Assembly (NCBI GenBank): GCA_964539975.1
Contig: CAZIKK010000001.1
Span: 1-64,000, forward strand
Direction of reading: 5' to 3'
Source of the DNA: 38-11 sp964539975
GTDB lineage: Bacteria; Bacillota; Clostridia; Tissierellales; Dethiosulfatibacteraceae
Length of the DNA: 64,000 bases
The stretch's first letter is position 1; the number at the start of each line of letters is the position of its first letter. Positions 1 to 8,578 of this stretch are shown here, piece by piece. Below the pieces are notes generated by a model, which was not told where the DNA came from, made no database searches, and saw only the letters and a program-made list of their open reading frames with translations. Both the position numbers and the translations under genes were made by a program.

Positions 1-12
1 TAATATGCTATC

Positions 13-432
13 TTACTTAACCACCAATATCGGTGCCTTGACATGGTGTACTACTTTATTTGTGACACTTCCAAGTAAGAATCTCTTACCAGGACTCATG
101 CCTCTTGAACACATAATGACTAAATCGTACTCTCCACTATCTGCTTCATCAATGATATCAGAAGGCGGATCTCCTTTTATGTACTTCGATTTGGCTTTTA
201 CTCCTCTTTCTTCGAAATACTTGACCGTTTTGTCAAGGTATTCTTTTTTGCTATCCGATTCGTACATTTTTTCAATATACCCAGCATATTCCAGCTCATT
301 TGGTATCCTGTATAAATCAAACACATAAAACACTGTGATGGTGCTGTCATACTTCTTTGCTAAATCTTCCGCCATCGCAAGAGCGTGTTGGCATCCTGGT
401 GAGCCGTCAACTGGTAATAAGATATTTTTCAT
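13..432 (-). CDS. Universal stress protein (UspA family)
   Basis: Small cytoplasmic single-domain UspA-fold protein of 139 residues, the usual family length. The N-terminus KNILLPVDGSPG and the C-terminal stretch SRGMSPGKRFLLGSV match the nucleotide-binding loops of ATP-binding Usp proteins, although the second loop departs from the classical G-2X-G-9X-G(S/T) spacing. I start it at the ATG at 432, not the in-frame GTG at 444, because AGGTGG lies 8 bases before the ATG and overlaps the GTG. It stands alone, separated by about 100 bases from the peptidase operon. Its specific stress role cannot be told from sequence. Confidence 0.88.
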   Translation of the reverse strand: MKNILLPVDGSPGCQHALAMAEDLAKKYDSTITVFYVFDLYRIPNELEYAGYIEKMYESDSKKEYLDKTVKYFEERGVKAKSKYIKGDPPSDIIDEADSGEYDLVIMCSRGMSPGKRFLLGSVTNKVVHHVKAPILVVK

Positions 433-540
433 AAATACTACCACCTTTCAGTTGATATTAGCTACATGACTAGCTTTGGTTATATTATACACCATAGTTG
501 GAAAAAATGAAACCCTTTCCCGGTATTTAATGAACTTAAT

Positions 541-1707
541 TTATTTTTCTGTTTTATTGAATTCTTCTTTTATCTTCTCAAGTAGCTCTTGGTCTTGGAT
601 GATTTTTGCTCCTGTCATTGCTAAAGCTTGAATAGTAATCATCATATTGTCATAAGCATACTGGGTCACCGTGCTCTCAGCAAATTCTACGGTATGAGCT
701 CCAATGTTGATGTCTCCAACAATATCAAAATATGGATGTATGGTTGGACAGACATGACTCACATTGCCTGCATCAATAGATCCAAAAGATTGTCGTGGTT
801 CAAGAATCTCTTTGACTCCCAACTCCTCTAAATGTTTTGTAAAAATATCTGACATAATTTGATTTGTCACCATATTGTCATAAGAATACTCATAATTTGA
901 AATAGTCAGTTCAACACCAGCTGCAAGTGCTGCTCCTTGAGCGCATTTCTTTACCTTTTCTGTGAGTTCTGTCAGATAACCTTTTGTTTGTGCTCTAACA
1001 TAAAACTGAGCCATCGTATAATCTGGAATTACATTTGCCGCTTTGCCACCATCTTTTATCACACCATGAATTCTTGCTTCTGGTTTTGTCTGCTGGCGTA
1101 GTGCGTTTACATTGTTAAACGTATTAATGACTGCATCAAGGGCATTAATTCCTTTTTCAGGAGAAGAAGCTGCATGAGAAGGCTTGCCTTTGTATTCAAA
1201 TTGAATGGCATCCATCGCAAGAGATTTGCCACTTTTGTTATATGACATATTTGGGTGAGCGACCATAGACACATCAATATCGTTAAAGGCTTCTTTTTCT
1301 ACAAACAAGACTTTTGCGCCACTTGTTTCCTCTGCCGGCGTTCCAAACACGACCACTTTTCCACCAATTTCATCCAATAATTGACTCAAAACAATTCCTG
1401 CACCCGTACTTGTTGTCCCAAGAATGTTATGCCCACAACCATGTCCTATACCTGGCAATGCATCGTACTCAGCTAAGAAAGCGATCGTTGGCCCCTCTTT
1501 ATTTGAAGTGTATTCTGCTCTAAAAGCAGTATCCACTCCTAAATACTTCTTCTGGACTTTGAAGCCATATTTTTGCAAAATTTCCTCATGTAATCTACAA
1601 GAATTGTACTCTTCATAGCCAAGTTCTGGATTTTTGTAGATTTCGTCACTCAGTTCGATCAGTTCCTGCTTCATTTGATCAACAAGCTGCTTCACTTTAT
1701 CTTTCAT
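541..1707 (-). CDS. M20 family metallopeptidase/amidohydrolase (AbgB-like, M20D)
   Basis: Zinc-dependent amidohydrolase of 388 residues, related to p-aminobenzoyl-glutamate hydrolase subunit B and ACY1L2-type aminoacylases. The metal-binding HGCGHN sits near residues 89-94 and the catalytic Glu pair is in PAEETSGAK; HPNMSYNKSG and the dimerisation domain insert follow. No signal peptide, so it should be cytosolic. It is the last gene of the operon transporter - M20 - D-aminoacylase-like - M20, and starts 8 bases after the previous TAG, whose bases form part of its TAGGAGG ribosome site. It probably cleaves an imported N-acyl or aminobenzoyl-type amino acid or dipeptide; the substrate is unknown. 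Confidence 0.88.
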   Translation of the reverse strand: MKDKVKQLVDQMKQELIELSDEIYKNPELGYEEYNSCRLHEEILQKYGFKVQKKYLGVDTAFRAEYTSNKEGPTIAFLAEYDALPGIGHGCGHNILGTTSTGAGIVLSQLLDEIGGKVVVFGTPAEETSGAKVLFVEKEAFNDIDVSMVAHPNMSYNKSGKSLAMDAIQFEYKGKPSHAASSPEKGINALDAVINTFNNVNALRQQTKPEARIHGVIKDGGKAANVIPDYTMAQFYVRAQTKGYLTELTEKVKKCAQGAALAAGVELTISNYEYSYDNMVTNQIMSDIFTKHLEELGVKEILEPRQSFGSIDAGNVSHVCPTIHPYFDIVGDINIGAHTVEFAESTVTQYAYDNMMITIQALAMTGAKIIQDQELLEKIKEEFNKTEK

Positions 1708-1715
1708 AGATCCTC

Positions 1716-3077
1716 CTATTTATTATATTTAATAAATTTGCCCAATCTACCATTAACGACATGTTTGTCTTTAACAGCAACCTCTCCATTTAGTATAACA
1801 TAATCTATCCCATCTGGTGGAAGAGTTGGATGTTCAAAGCTGGCATTATCTTTAATCGTTTCAGGATTGAAAATGGTAATGTCCGCCACATTTCCTACCT
1901 TTATTTCTCCCCTGTCGAATAATCTCAATCTTTGAGCCGGGCCTAAAGTCATTTTCCATAAAGCATCTACCATGTCTAGTCTTTTCATTTCTCTTACATA
2001 GCGTGACAGTACTTTTGGAAAGCTACCTGCCCCTCTTGGATGTCCGCTATTTTTGCGATAAACACCATCACTTCCAACAAACACAAAAGGTGCTTGAAGT
2101 GCACGGATTATTTCTTCTTCATTCATCACGAATGCAATCGCAATCATATCTGGATATTCTGTTCTTGCTTTATAAAAGGTTTCTTTTGTAGCACGTTGGT
2201 TTTTAAAAGGTTCCTCAGTAAACAAAATATCACTATATGTGCGATTCCATTTTTCAAAGCAGCCCTCATCAAAAGCTGCCGAACCAATGAAAGTGCCAAA
2301 AGCATCATAAGGATAACAGTCCGCCAAGACATCACTTCCGTTATTTCGAGCATTCTCGATGGTTTTTAGACTCTTTTCCATATAGCCATAAGCACTACAA
2401 CTACCTATATGAGCTATTTGCATAGGCAACTTAGCCATAGACGATATGTCTATCAGTTCTTGAATTGATTCCACGCTTCTTTCAACATCTGATCTAAAAT
2501 GAGCTGATAAAAGATACTTGTCCGAATTTAAGTTCTTAGCTAAGCGGACAATTTCTTCGGTTTCGCTACCAGGCGAGTATTCAATTCCATAAGACAAGCC
2601 AACAATTCCAGAGTCGTTTTTTTCTGCTACCAATTTCTCCATATCAAGGATTTCCTTTTCAGTAGCAGCGCGATATCGGTCGTCTATCCCTACACGGTTT
2701 CTTAAATAGTTATGCCCTAAATAAGTCATGTAATTGACTGGCGATTGATGTTTCTGTATAAATTTAATAAAATCATCCACACTTTGTCGATTCGCACCAC
2801 AATTGCCTGCCACACAAGTTGTAACCCCCATCATTAATTCGTAATAGGCAATGAAAAAAGGATCTTTTTCTGTTGGGTCTATCTCCTCTTCATGCATATG
2901 GATATCAATGAAGCCAGGAGATACAATTTTGTCTGTCGCATCTATGGTCTCATTCCCTTCTTTTTGTACATTCCCTATTTCTTCAATGACTCCATCCTTT
3001 ATTAATATATCTTTCTGCACGAGTGTCTTGTTGTTAAAGTCAGGCACCCATCCATTTATTATTTTCAATCGTTTCAA
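1716..3077 (-). CDS. D-aminoacylase-like amidohydrolase
   Basis: Amidohydrolase-superfamily enzyme of 453 residues close to N-acyl-D-amino-acid deacylases. It has the N-terminal metal motif GFIDIHMH (His60, His62), the Cys-bearing GNCGANR, and the family signature GHPRGAGSFPKVL in the C-terminal third; the last ~60 residues form the usual beta-sandwich. The start is TTG at 3077 behind GAGGAGG. It ends in TAG, which overlaps the ribosome site of the next gene; readthrough would add only three residues. With the two flanking M20 peptidases and the transporter it suggests breakdown of acylated amino acids or small peptides. Chirality and acyl preference are not visible. Confidence 0.87.
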   Translation of the reverse strand: MKRLKIINGWVPDFNNKTLVQKDILIKDGVIEEIGNVQKEGNETIDATDKIVSPGFIDIHMHEEEIDPTEKDPFFIAYYELMMGVTTCVAGNCGANRQSVDDFIKFIQKHQSPVNYMTYLGHNYLRNRVGIDDRYRAATEKEILDMEKLVAEKNDSGIVGLSYGIEYSPGSETEEIVRLAKNLNSDKYLLSAHFRSDVERSVESIQELIDISSMAKLPMQIAHIGSCSAYGYMEKSLKTIENARNNGSDVLADCYPYDAFGTFIGSAAFDEGCFEKWNRTYSDILFTEEPFKNQRATKETFYKARTEYPDMIAIAFVMNEEEIIRALQAPFVFVGSDGVYRKNSGHPRGAGSFPKVLSRYVREMKRLDMVDALWKMTLGPAQRLRLFDRGEIKVGNVADITIFNPETIKDNASFEHPTLPPDGIDYVILNGEVAVKDKHVVNGRLGKFIKYNK

Positions 3078-3097
3078 ATATAATCCTCCTCATCTAA

Positions 3098-3128
3098 AAT
3101 AATCAGGCAGCTAAGCTGCCTGATTATT
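3098..3128 (-). terminator. Perfect 15-bp hairpin between two peptidase genes
   Basis: Two perfect 15-base arms (3098-3112 and 3114-3128; core GGCAGC/GCTGCC) fill most of the gap between the M20 gene ending at 3131 and the D-aminoacylase-like gene starting at 3077. On the minus strand the stem is followed by TTATTTTAG, so it can act as a partial intrinsic terminator or as an mRNA processing/stability element that lowers expression of the two distal genes. Confidence 0.6.
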
Positions 3129-3130
3129 GT

Positions 3131-4315
3131 TTAGCTGCAAAATGCCATCGCTATTTCACTATAAATCTTCACATAGTTATACAAATCAATTATTGGCACC
3201 ATTTCATTCTCTTTATGAGAGTAGCTAATATTTCCCGGGCCTGTTATCACAGTCGGGATTTTGCCATAATAAGAGAGTGTCGCCGCATCAGTCCAACCTC
3301 TTTTCCTAGTGACTTCCGGCTTGTTTTTGAGATGTTTCTCTAAAACATTCACAACTGTCTTAACAATTTTTTCATGTGGTTCCGTGTAATGATAAATGTG
3401 ATCAAACTCTCTCATTTGACCTGAATCCATCCGAATCAACTCCGCATGGAAATCCTTGTCATAAGCTTTTATGCCCTTAATCACATCATTGTATTCTTGT
3501 AATACTGTTTCTACAGTTTCTCCAACAACATAACGTCTATCAATTTTTAGCGAACAAAAATCCGCTACAGTTGAAGGTTGTGTTCCACCTTCAATTTTGC
3601 CAAAATTCATGACAGAAGGGCCCATGAACTCATTGTTTCTTTCTGATAATTTGGGGATAATATCCCTTTCAACGGCTTTGATAAAATCTGCTGCTTTCGA
3701 TATGGCATTGATGCCTTCGTTTGGAACACCACCGTGTGCCGCTTTTCCCTTGAATTGGATTTCCAACCATTCAAGCCCTCTATGCCCAATAGCATATTCA
3801 TAGTTCGATGGTTCTCCAACAATTGCTCCATCTGCTTTTAGACCCGACAAAACCAAGTCCTCAGTTCCTTCACTCTCTTCTTCTTCGCCTATAACAGCTG
3901 TTACAATCACATCACCTGCCAGTTTCAAGCCAGATCGTTTTAGCGCGAGGGCGGACATGATCATGCATGCCACAGCCCCTTTCATATCATTTGTCCCTCT
4001 ACCCCATATGCATCCATCTTTGATTTCAGCTTTATAAGGGTCTACTATCATGTTATACGGTGGGACTGTGTCTGTATGGCCATTTAGCACCAAAGTTGAT
4101 CCCGAGCCCGATCCTCGCAAGTAAATGTAGACATTCTTTCTTTCTCCATCCACACTTTTTAACTCAACTTCTAGCCCATTGTCTTGACAGAATTTATAAA
4201 TAAACTCAGAGACTTCTTTCTCTCTTCCCGGTACGTCTTTATGACTTGGGATTCTAACTAAATCTTGTGTTAATTTTACGACTTCCTCTTGCGTGTAAAA
4301 TTTTGTGATGTCCAA
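3131..4315 (-). CDS. M20 family peptidase (ArgE/DapE/CPG2 type)
   Basis: Zinc peptidase of about 394 residues, cytosolic. It shows the ArgE/DapE signatures: NGHTDTVP (first metal His), GRGTNDMKG (bridging Asp), and the catalytic/metal Glu pair in GEEEESEGT, plus a dimerisation domain around HRGLEWLEIQFKG and a late metal His. The preferred start is TTG at 4315: AAGGGAG lies 8 bases upstream and would overlap the alternative GTG at 4324. It directly follows the transporter gene, so it probably hydrolyses what that permease imports. The exact substrate (acetyl-ornithine-like, succinyl-DAP-like or a dipeptide) cannot be assigned. Confidence 0.87.
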   Translation of the reverse strand: MDITKFYTQEEVVKLTQDLVRIPSHKDVPGREKEVSEFIYKFCQDNGLEVELKSVDGERKNVYIYLRGSGSGSTLVLNGHTDTVPPYNMIVDPYKAEIKDGCIWGRGTNDMKGAVACMIMSALALKRSGLKLAGDVIVTAVIGEEEESEGTEDLVLSGLKADGAIVGEPSNYEYAIGHRGLEWLEIQFKGKAAHGGVPNEGINAISKAADFIKAVERDIIPKLSERNNEFMGPSVMNFGKIEGGTQPSTVADFCSLKIDRRYVVGETVETVLQEYNDVIKGIKAYDKDFHAELIRMDSGQMREFDHIYHYTEPHEKIVKTVVNVLEKHLKNKPEVTRKRGWTDAATLSYYGKIPTVITGPGNISYSHKENEMVPIIDLYNYVKIYSEIAMAFCS

Positions 4316-4329
4316 ACTTATCACTCCCT

Positions 4330-5742
4330 TTAGAATGGACCATAATCAATAATATTCGCAATAATCAAGAACACACCACCCATTGCTATCCAAATCAAAG
4401 TCATAGGCCACAAAAATTTAAACCATTTTTCATATGGAATTTTAGCAACAGACAATACACCCATCAATGCTGCAGAAGTTGGAATGATAGAGTTGGTAAT
4501 CCCATCTCCAAATTGGTATGCTGTAACAGCTACCTGTCGATTAATGCCAATAACATCCGCCAAAGGTGCCATGATTGGCATAGTCGCAGCTGCTTGCCCA
4601 CTACCTGATGGAATAAAGAAATTCAAGACAACTTGTACAAAGTACATGCCTAAAACTGCAATTGCGTTTGGTAAATTGTCAATAGCTGCCGCCAATCCGT
4701 TTATAATGGAGTCAATGATATATCCATCAGTCATGACTACCAAAATACCTCTGGCAATACCAACGACCAATGCTCCAAAAACGATTCCTCTAGCGCCATT
4801 CACAAATTCTGTCGCCACTCTGCTTGGGCCAAGTTTACCGACAAATCCACCGATGATACCAATTGCCAAGAATACTGTCGCAATTTCTGTGATGTACCAG
4901 TCTAGAGAGAAAACACCGTACACGATAGCTACTAAACCAGCTGCCAAAACTAATAATGTGAAAATATGCCTTGTTTCTAGTTCAGGCAAATTGGACAAAT
5001 CAATTTTCTTTCCAGCTTCTTCAATCTCAAGTTCCCTCACGATACTTCTTTCTGGATCAGCTTTGACTTTTTTCGCGTATCTCAGTAAGAAAATATTAAC
5101 TAAGACCAGCATCACACCAAGGATAACAAATCTGTACGCGATTCCTGAAAACAATGGCAACTCAGAAATGCCTTGCGCGACTCCTACTGTAAATGGATTC
5201 ATGAATCCTGATGTAAAACCACAGGCTGCCCCTAATGTTACCATTGCTGTTCCGACTATAGCATCATAGCCTAGCGCTCTTGCTAATGCGATACCAATTG
5301 GAACGAAGACAATTGCCTCCTCTGCCATTCCGATGGTTCCTCCGAAAATCGAGAAAACAATCGTGAACATTGGGATCATTAATAAGTCTTTGCCTTCCAA
5401 CTTTAGAGCTACCCGGCTGATTCCTGCCTCAATGGCTCCAGTTGCTGTGATGATTTGAAAAGCACCACCAATTAGAAAGATAAAAAAGATTATGCCTGCT
5501 GCTGCGTTCATGCCTTTTGGTACTGCTTCAACCAGTTCAAATGGTGTGGTTGGGTTTTGTGGAACTCCATGGAATGAATCCGGATCAACCACTGTTCTTC
5601 CTGTACTCGGATCTTCCATCCTTTCAAATTCTCCAGCTGGAATAATATAAGTCATTATTGCCATGATAATGATAACTGTGAAAAGAATGACATAGGTATG
5701 TGGTACTCTTGACTTCTTTTTTTGAATCGTTGGTTGTGACAT
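4330..5742 (-). CDS. YfcC-family transporter (C4-dicarboxylate anaerobic carrier superfamily)
   Basis: Integral membrane protein of 470 residues with 11-13 hydrophobic segments. The N-terminus reads HTYVILFTVIIIMAIMTYII and is followed by an external loop rich in EFERME; later segments include the re-entrant-type stretches GGTIGMAEEAIVF, TSGFMNPFTVGVAQ and PSGSGQAAATMPIMAPLAD. These are characteristic of the YfcC/DcuC/arginine-ornithine antiporter-like group in Firmicutes. It is the first structural gene after the IclR regulator (51 bases away) and precedes three amidases/peptidases, so it likely imports a peptide, acyl amino acid or amino acid. Direction and substrate are inferred from context only. 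Confidence 0.87.
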   Translation of the reverse strand: MSQPTIQKKKSRVPHTYVILFTVIIIMAIMTYIIPAGEFERMEDPSTGRTVVDPDSFHGVPQNPTTPFELVEAVPKGMNAAAGIIFFIFLIGGAFQIITATGAIEAGISRVALKLEGKDLLMIPMFTIVFSIFGGTIGMAEEAIVFVPIGIALARALGYDAIVGTAMVTLGAACGFTSGFMNPFTVGVAQGISELPLFSGIAYRFVILGVMLVLVNIFLLRYAKKVKADPERSIVRELEIEEAGKKIDLSNLPELETRHIFTLLVLAAGLVAIVYGVFSLDWYITEIATVFLAIGIIGGFVGKLGPSRVATEFVNGARGIVFGALVVGIARGILVVMTDGYIIDSIINGLAAAIDNLPNAIAVLGMYFVQVVLNFFIPSGSGQAAATMPIMAPLADVIGINRQVAVTAYQFGDGITNSIIPTSAALMGVLSVAKIPYEKWFKFLWPMTLIWIAMGGVFLIIANIIDYGPF

Positions 5743-5793
5743 ATAACCCTCCTATTTCATATTTATTTTAAGATGCCTTGTTTAATCCTCCTT

Positions 5794-6549
5794 TCATATA
5801 ATATATTTGCTTATCTCTTCGGCACCTTTTTTTAAGATAGTGATGAAGTGGGTAAATTCTTGCTGTTGGATGGCATTTTTGGAGCCTGCCAAAGCAACAC
5901 ATCCATGAATTTCTCCAAACGAATTGAATATGGGGACACCAATACCAAGAGCTCCCACCAAGTTTTCCTCGTCACTGATGGCATAGCCTTGTTTTCGTAT
6001 TTTCTTATATTCTTCGAGTAGTTGATCGGGATCTATAATGGTGTTGGGCGTAGTCTTTTCCATTTTTGTACTTCTAACAATTTCTTCCAATTTGTTAGTT
6101 GGCTTGTAGAAAGCCATAATGGTTTTCCCATATGCACCTCTGTTAATAGGAAAGTAAGTACCGTACTGGTAGGTGATTCGGATAGGCATGGCAATCTCGG
6201 ACTCATATAGATTCATAATCTTATTATTTTCTATGACTGTATAACCAACGTTCTGTTTTGTTTCAACGGCCAATTGATCAATAATCGCTCTGATTTCCAA
6301 AAAATTGCTGTTTCGATATAGATACTTCGAACCAATATGATACATCGATGGTCCGAGGGTATATTTTTTATCCATGTTGTTCTGGACAACAAACATTTCG
6401 CGTTCAAGTTCATTTAATATGCGATGCACCGTTGTCCGATTGATGCTAAGTTTAATGCTTAGTTCCTGGGCACTATATGAAAAAGGTTTTTGAGAAAAAG
6501 CCTTTAAAATCTCAATCGTTTTCCCTATAGCTGTTAGCTTATATTTCAT
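5794..6549 (-). CDS. IclR family transcriptional regulator
   Basis: 251-residue regulator: an N-terminal winged helix-turn-helix (about residues 8-65; YSAQELSIKLSINRTTVHRIL) and a C-terminal GAF-like ligand domain (about 80-250; NRGAYGKTIMAF, GALGIGVPIF). I start it at the ATG at 6549, 5 bases after AAGGGG; the upstream GTG would overlap that site. It is the first gene of the operon with the transporter and peptidases and sits behind a strong promoter whose transcribed leader carries the palindrome GTTCA-N5-TGAAC. It probably regulates itself and the operon in response to the imported compound or its product. Confidence 0.9.
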   Translation of the reverse strand: MKYKLTAIGKTIEILKAFSQKPFSYSAQELSIKLSINRTTVHRILNELEREMFVVQNNMDKKYTLGPSMYHIGSKYLYRNSNFLEIRAIIDQLAVETKQNVGYTVIENNKIMNLYESEIAMPIRITYQYGTYFPINRGAYGKTIMAFYKPTNKLEEIVRSTKMEKTTPNTIIDPDQLLEEYKKIRKQGYAISDEENLVGALGIGVPIFNSFGEIHGCVALAGSKNAIQQQEFTHFITILKKGAEEISKYII

Positions 6550-6560
6550 AAGCACCCCTT

Positions 6561-6575
6561 GTTCATATTGTGAAC
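6561..6575. promoter_or_regulatory. Probable IclR operator palindrome
   Basis: Perfect inverted repeat GTTCA-TATTG-TGAAC about 20-36 bases downstream of the predicted start of transcription and just before the regulator's ribosome site. Further GTTCA/TGAAC half-sites occur at about 6590-6594 and 6671-6675. Position and symmetry fit autoregulation by the adjacent IclR protein; binding itself is inferred. Confidence 0.6.
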
Positions 6576-6603
6576 TAATGTGCGAATAATGAACTTTTAA
6601 ATT

Positions 6604-6632
6604 ATTTTAACATATTGCCCCCCTCTTGTCAA
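6604..6632 (-). promoter_or_regulatory. Sigma-A type promoter of the IclR/transporter/peptidase operon
   Basis: On the minus strand TTGACA (6627-6632), a 17-base spacer and TAAAAT (6604-6609): a near-consensus vegetative promoter with predicted start near 6597. It separates this operon from the upstream pyl genes, so the peptidase operon can be expressed independently. Confidence 0.8.
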
Positions 6633-6684
6633 CGAAAGGGGCCCGCCTTTATCTCCAACAATGAATCTAGTTCACTGTGGCTTG

Positions 6685-7434
6685 TTATTTGTAAATATTC
6701 CCATGCCATTCTTTGTGTAAAAATTCCATCGGGCATTTTTCTGTCGCTTCATTGTAAGAAAGTGTCTTTTTTGAATCTTTAATTGCAATAAGATATTGTT
6801 TGTAACTATCTATCGCACGATTGATAAATCCAGATTCATTACCTATTTTCCCATGGCTTGTCCACAAGACTCTGTCTACATGTTTTGCCAATTTTACGTA
6901 AGCATGGATTTGTTCATCAATTCGTTTTAAATCGACTAATGGCAAGATAGGCTCACCGTCATTAGAAAACATTAGCTCGTCACCCACATGTAAATATTTA
7001 TCGTCAATCTCCACCAATACACTACATTTTGCATGCCCAGGGTGTTTTTTTACTTTAATAAGGTGATCCCCAAAACTGAAAATTTTCTGATCTTTTACCA
7101 GATCTGTTGGTTTGTATTGTTCTTGTTGGTTTTTTTCTATATAAACATCTAGAGCCCTTTGATACTCATTGCTTCCTATTACGTTAACTTGATCCAACGC
7201 CTTAAGGCCATTAATATGATCTAAATGAAAGTGACTTATAATCACATCGGTCACGGTTATCCCTTTTTCACCCAAGTATGTTTTTACTGCTTGGCTGTGC
7301 TCTCTAAATCCAGTATCGATCATCAAGGCCGTGTCATTATTTGTGATGACATAAATGTTATATCCAAACAGGGTGTTTTTCCTAGGTCCAAACACAAATT
7401 GGAAGATATCTCTTTCTAAATTAATTATCTTCAT
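6685..7434 (-). CDS. Metallo-beta-lactamase fold hydrolase at the end of the pyl operon
   Basis: 249-residue soluble MBL-fold protein. The zinc motif is HFHLDH, followed by the later His of HPGHAKCS, the bridging Asp of HVGDELMF and a C-terminal SHGK. It resembles the glyoxalase II/hydrolase group rather than beta-lactamases or RNases. Its start overlaps the end of pylC (stop at 7421), and I prefer the second of two tandem ATGs because it is 6 bases from AAAGGAG. This tight coupling puts it in the pyl transcription unit, but it is not one of the known pyrrolysine genes; whether it serves Pyl or methylamine metabolism is unknown. Confidence 0.85.
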   Translation of the reverse strand: MKIINLERDIFQFVFGPRKNTLFGYNIYVITNNDTALMIDTGFREHSQAVKTYLGEKGITVTDVIISHFHLDHINGLKALDQVNVIGSNEYQRALDVYIEKNQQEQYKPTDLVKDQKIFSFGDHLIKVKKHPGHAKCSVLVEIDDKYLHVGDELMFSNDGEPILPLVDLKRIDEQIHAYVKLAKHVDRVLWTSHGKIGNESGFINRAIDSYKQYLIAIKDSKKTLSYNEATEKCPMEFLHKEWHGNIYK

Positions 7435-8578
7435 CATTTTCTCCTTTCAATGAGTAAGAAAGATTATACAAAGCCTGCATCATATTTCTTCGCCTATTCT
7501 CCAACATTCTCTCTGTTTGGGCTTTATTGATGAACGTTCCTATCAAGAACAGATCTCCTTTTTGATAGTCAGTCATAACTTCATCCGATTCCAAGAAATC
7601 ATTGTAAATCACAACTGGTTTCTGACGAGACAAAATGCCTTCTCCGAAGCATTCTACTCCATTCCCATCAACAAGAAAGTGTTCATATGCCACATACTGT
7701 ATCCTGTTTAACTTTGCATTAAGTTTAGCCTTGTCAATAAATAATGGGATCAATTCATTTAACATATTTATTCCTGTCCCATGTAATACCGTAATGGGAG
7801 TTTGGCTTGGCAACCTAGCATCTATTTCTAACAATTTGAATCCTTCTGAAGACAGAATTGCTTCAACATCCATAATGCCTTCAAGTCTAATTCCTTCGGC
7901 AATTCGAACGGCCATATCGGCTAATTGCTGTTTTTGAAAATCTGTCAGTTCGACTGGCATCGTCACTTTACAGCAGTCATATTTCTTGTCAACATGAATT
8001 TCTGTGATTCCATAAGTCTTATATGCACCAGGTTTTCCAATCACTTCAATGGAGTATGCTTTTCCTGTAATATATTCTTGTATCACCCAATTTTCAATGT
8101 CTTTGCATTGCAAAATGAACTGTTCTGCGTCCATTTGTGTTTTAAGTTTTATGACCCCTTTGCTACCACTTTCGTCGTTTGGTTTAGCCACATAAGGTGG
8201 TTTCCCATATGGATAGTATTGGGGAACAGGGAGTCCTATTCTTGTCATGAGTTCATCTGATCGCTTCTTTGATGAAGTTATTGCATAAGCCTTAAAATCA
8301 AACGCCACATTTATTCCATATCTTTCCGAATTTTCTCTCAGCCAGTTTAGTGCTTCCTTATTCTCCAATGCTGGCAATACTAACTTTGCCTCTTTAAGAA
8401 TAGTCACTGCTCTCTTGCTCTCTTTAGTAATATCTAATTGGTAAAAATCATCGGCTTGTCTTTTTGCAATTGGATTAGTTTTCTTATCAATCAAAACAGT
8501 GCTAATACCTGCTTTTTTAGCCAAATAACAAGCTTCCAATCCTTGAAGCTTCCCACCTATAATCACTAAATCTCTCAT
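7421..8578 (-). CDS. pylC: Pyrrolysine biosynthesis protein PylC
   Basis: ATP-grasp ligase of 385 residues that joins (3R)-3-methyl-D-ornithine to the epsilon-amino group of L-lysine, the second step of pyrrolysine synthesis. Visible: an N-terminal Rossmann-like segment DLVIIGGKLQGLEACYLAKK, the ATP-grasp core (YVAKPNDESGSKGVIKL, WVIQEYITGKAYSIEVIG) and the metal-binding end MDVEAILSSEGFKLLEIDAR. It overlaps pylB by four bases (ATGA), which implies translational coupling, and overlaps the MBL-fold gene downstream. Identification is strengthened by full synteny with pylB, pylT, pylD and both pylS parts. Confidence 0.95.
   Translation of the reverse strand: MRDLVIIGGKLQGLEACYLAKKAGISTVLIDKKTNPIAKRQADDFYQLDITKESKRAVTILKEAKLVLPALENKEALNWLRENSERYGINVAFDFKAYAITSSKKRSDELMTRIGLPVPQYYPYGKPPYVAKPNDESGSKGVIKLKTQMDAEQFILQCKDIENWVIQEYITGKAYSIEVIGKPGAYKTYGITEIHVDKKYDCCKVTMPVELTDFQKQQLADMAVRIAEGIRLEGIMDVEAILSSEGFKLLEIDARLPSQTPITVLHGTGINMLNELIPLFIDKAKLNAKLNRIQYVAYEHFLVDGNGVECFGEGILSRQKPVVIYNDFLESDEVMTDYQKGDLFLIGTFINKAQTERMLENRRRNMMQALYNLSYSLKGENDEDN

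Noticed and set aside
4484..5269. 261-codon open frame on the plus strand
   Set aside because: Lies wholly antisense to the YfcC-type transporter gene, with no ribosome site and no recognisable motif; a codon-bias shadow.
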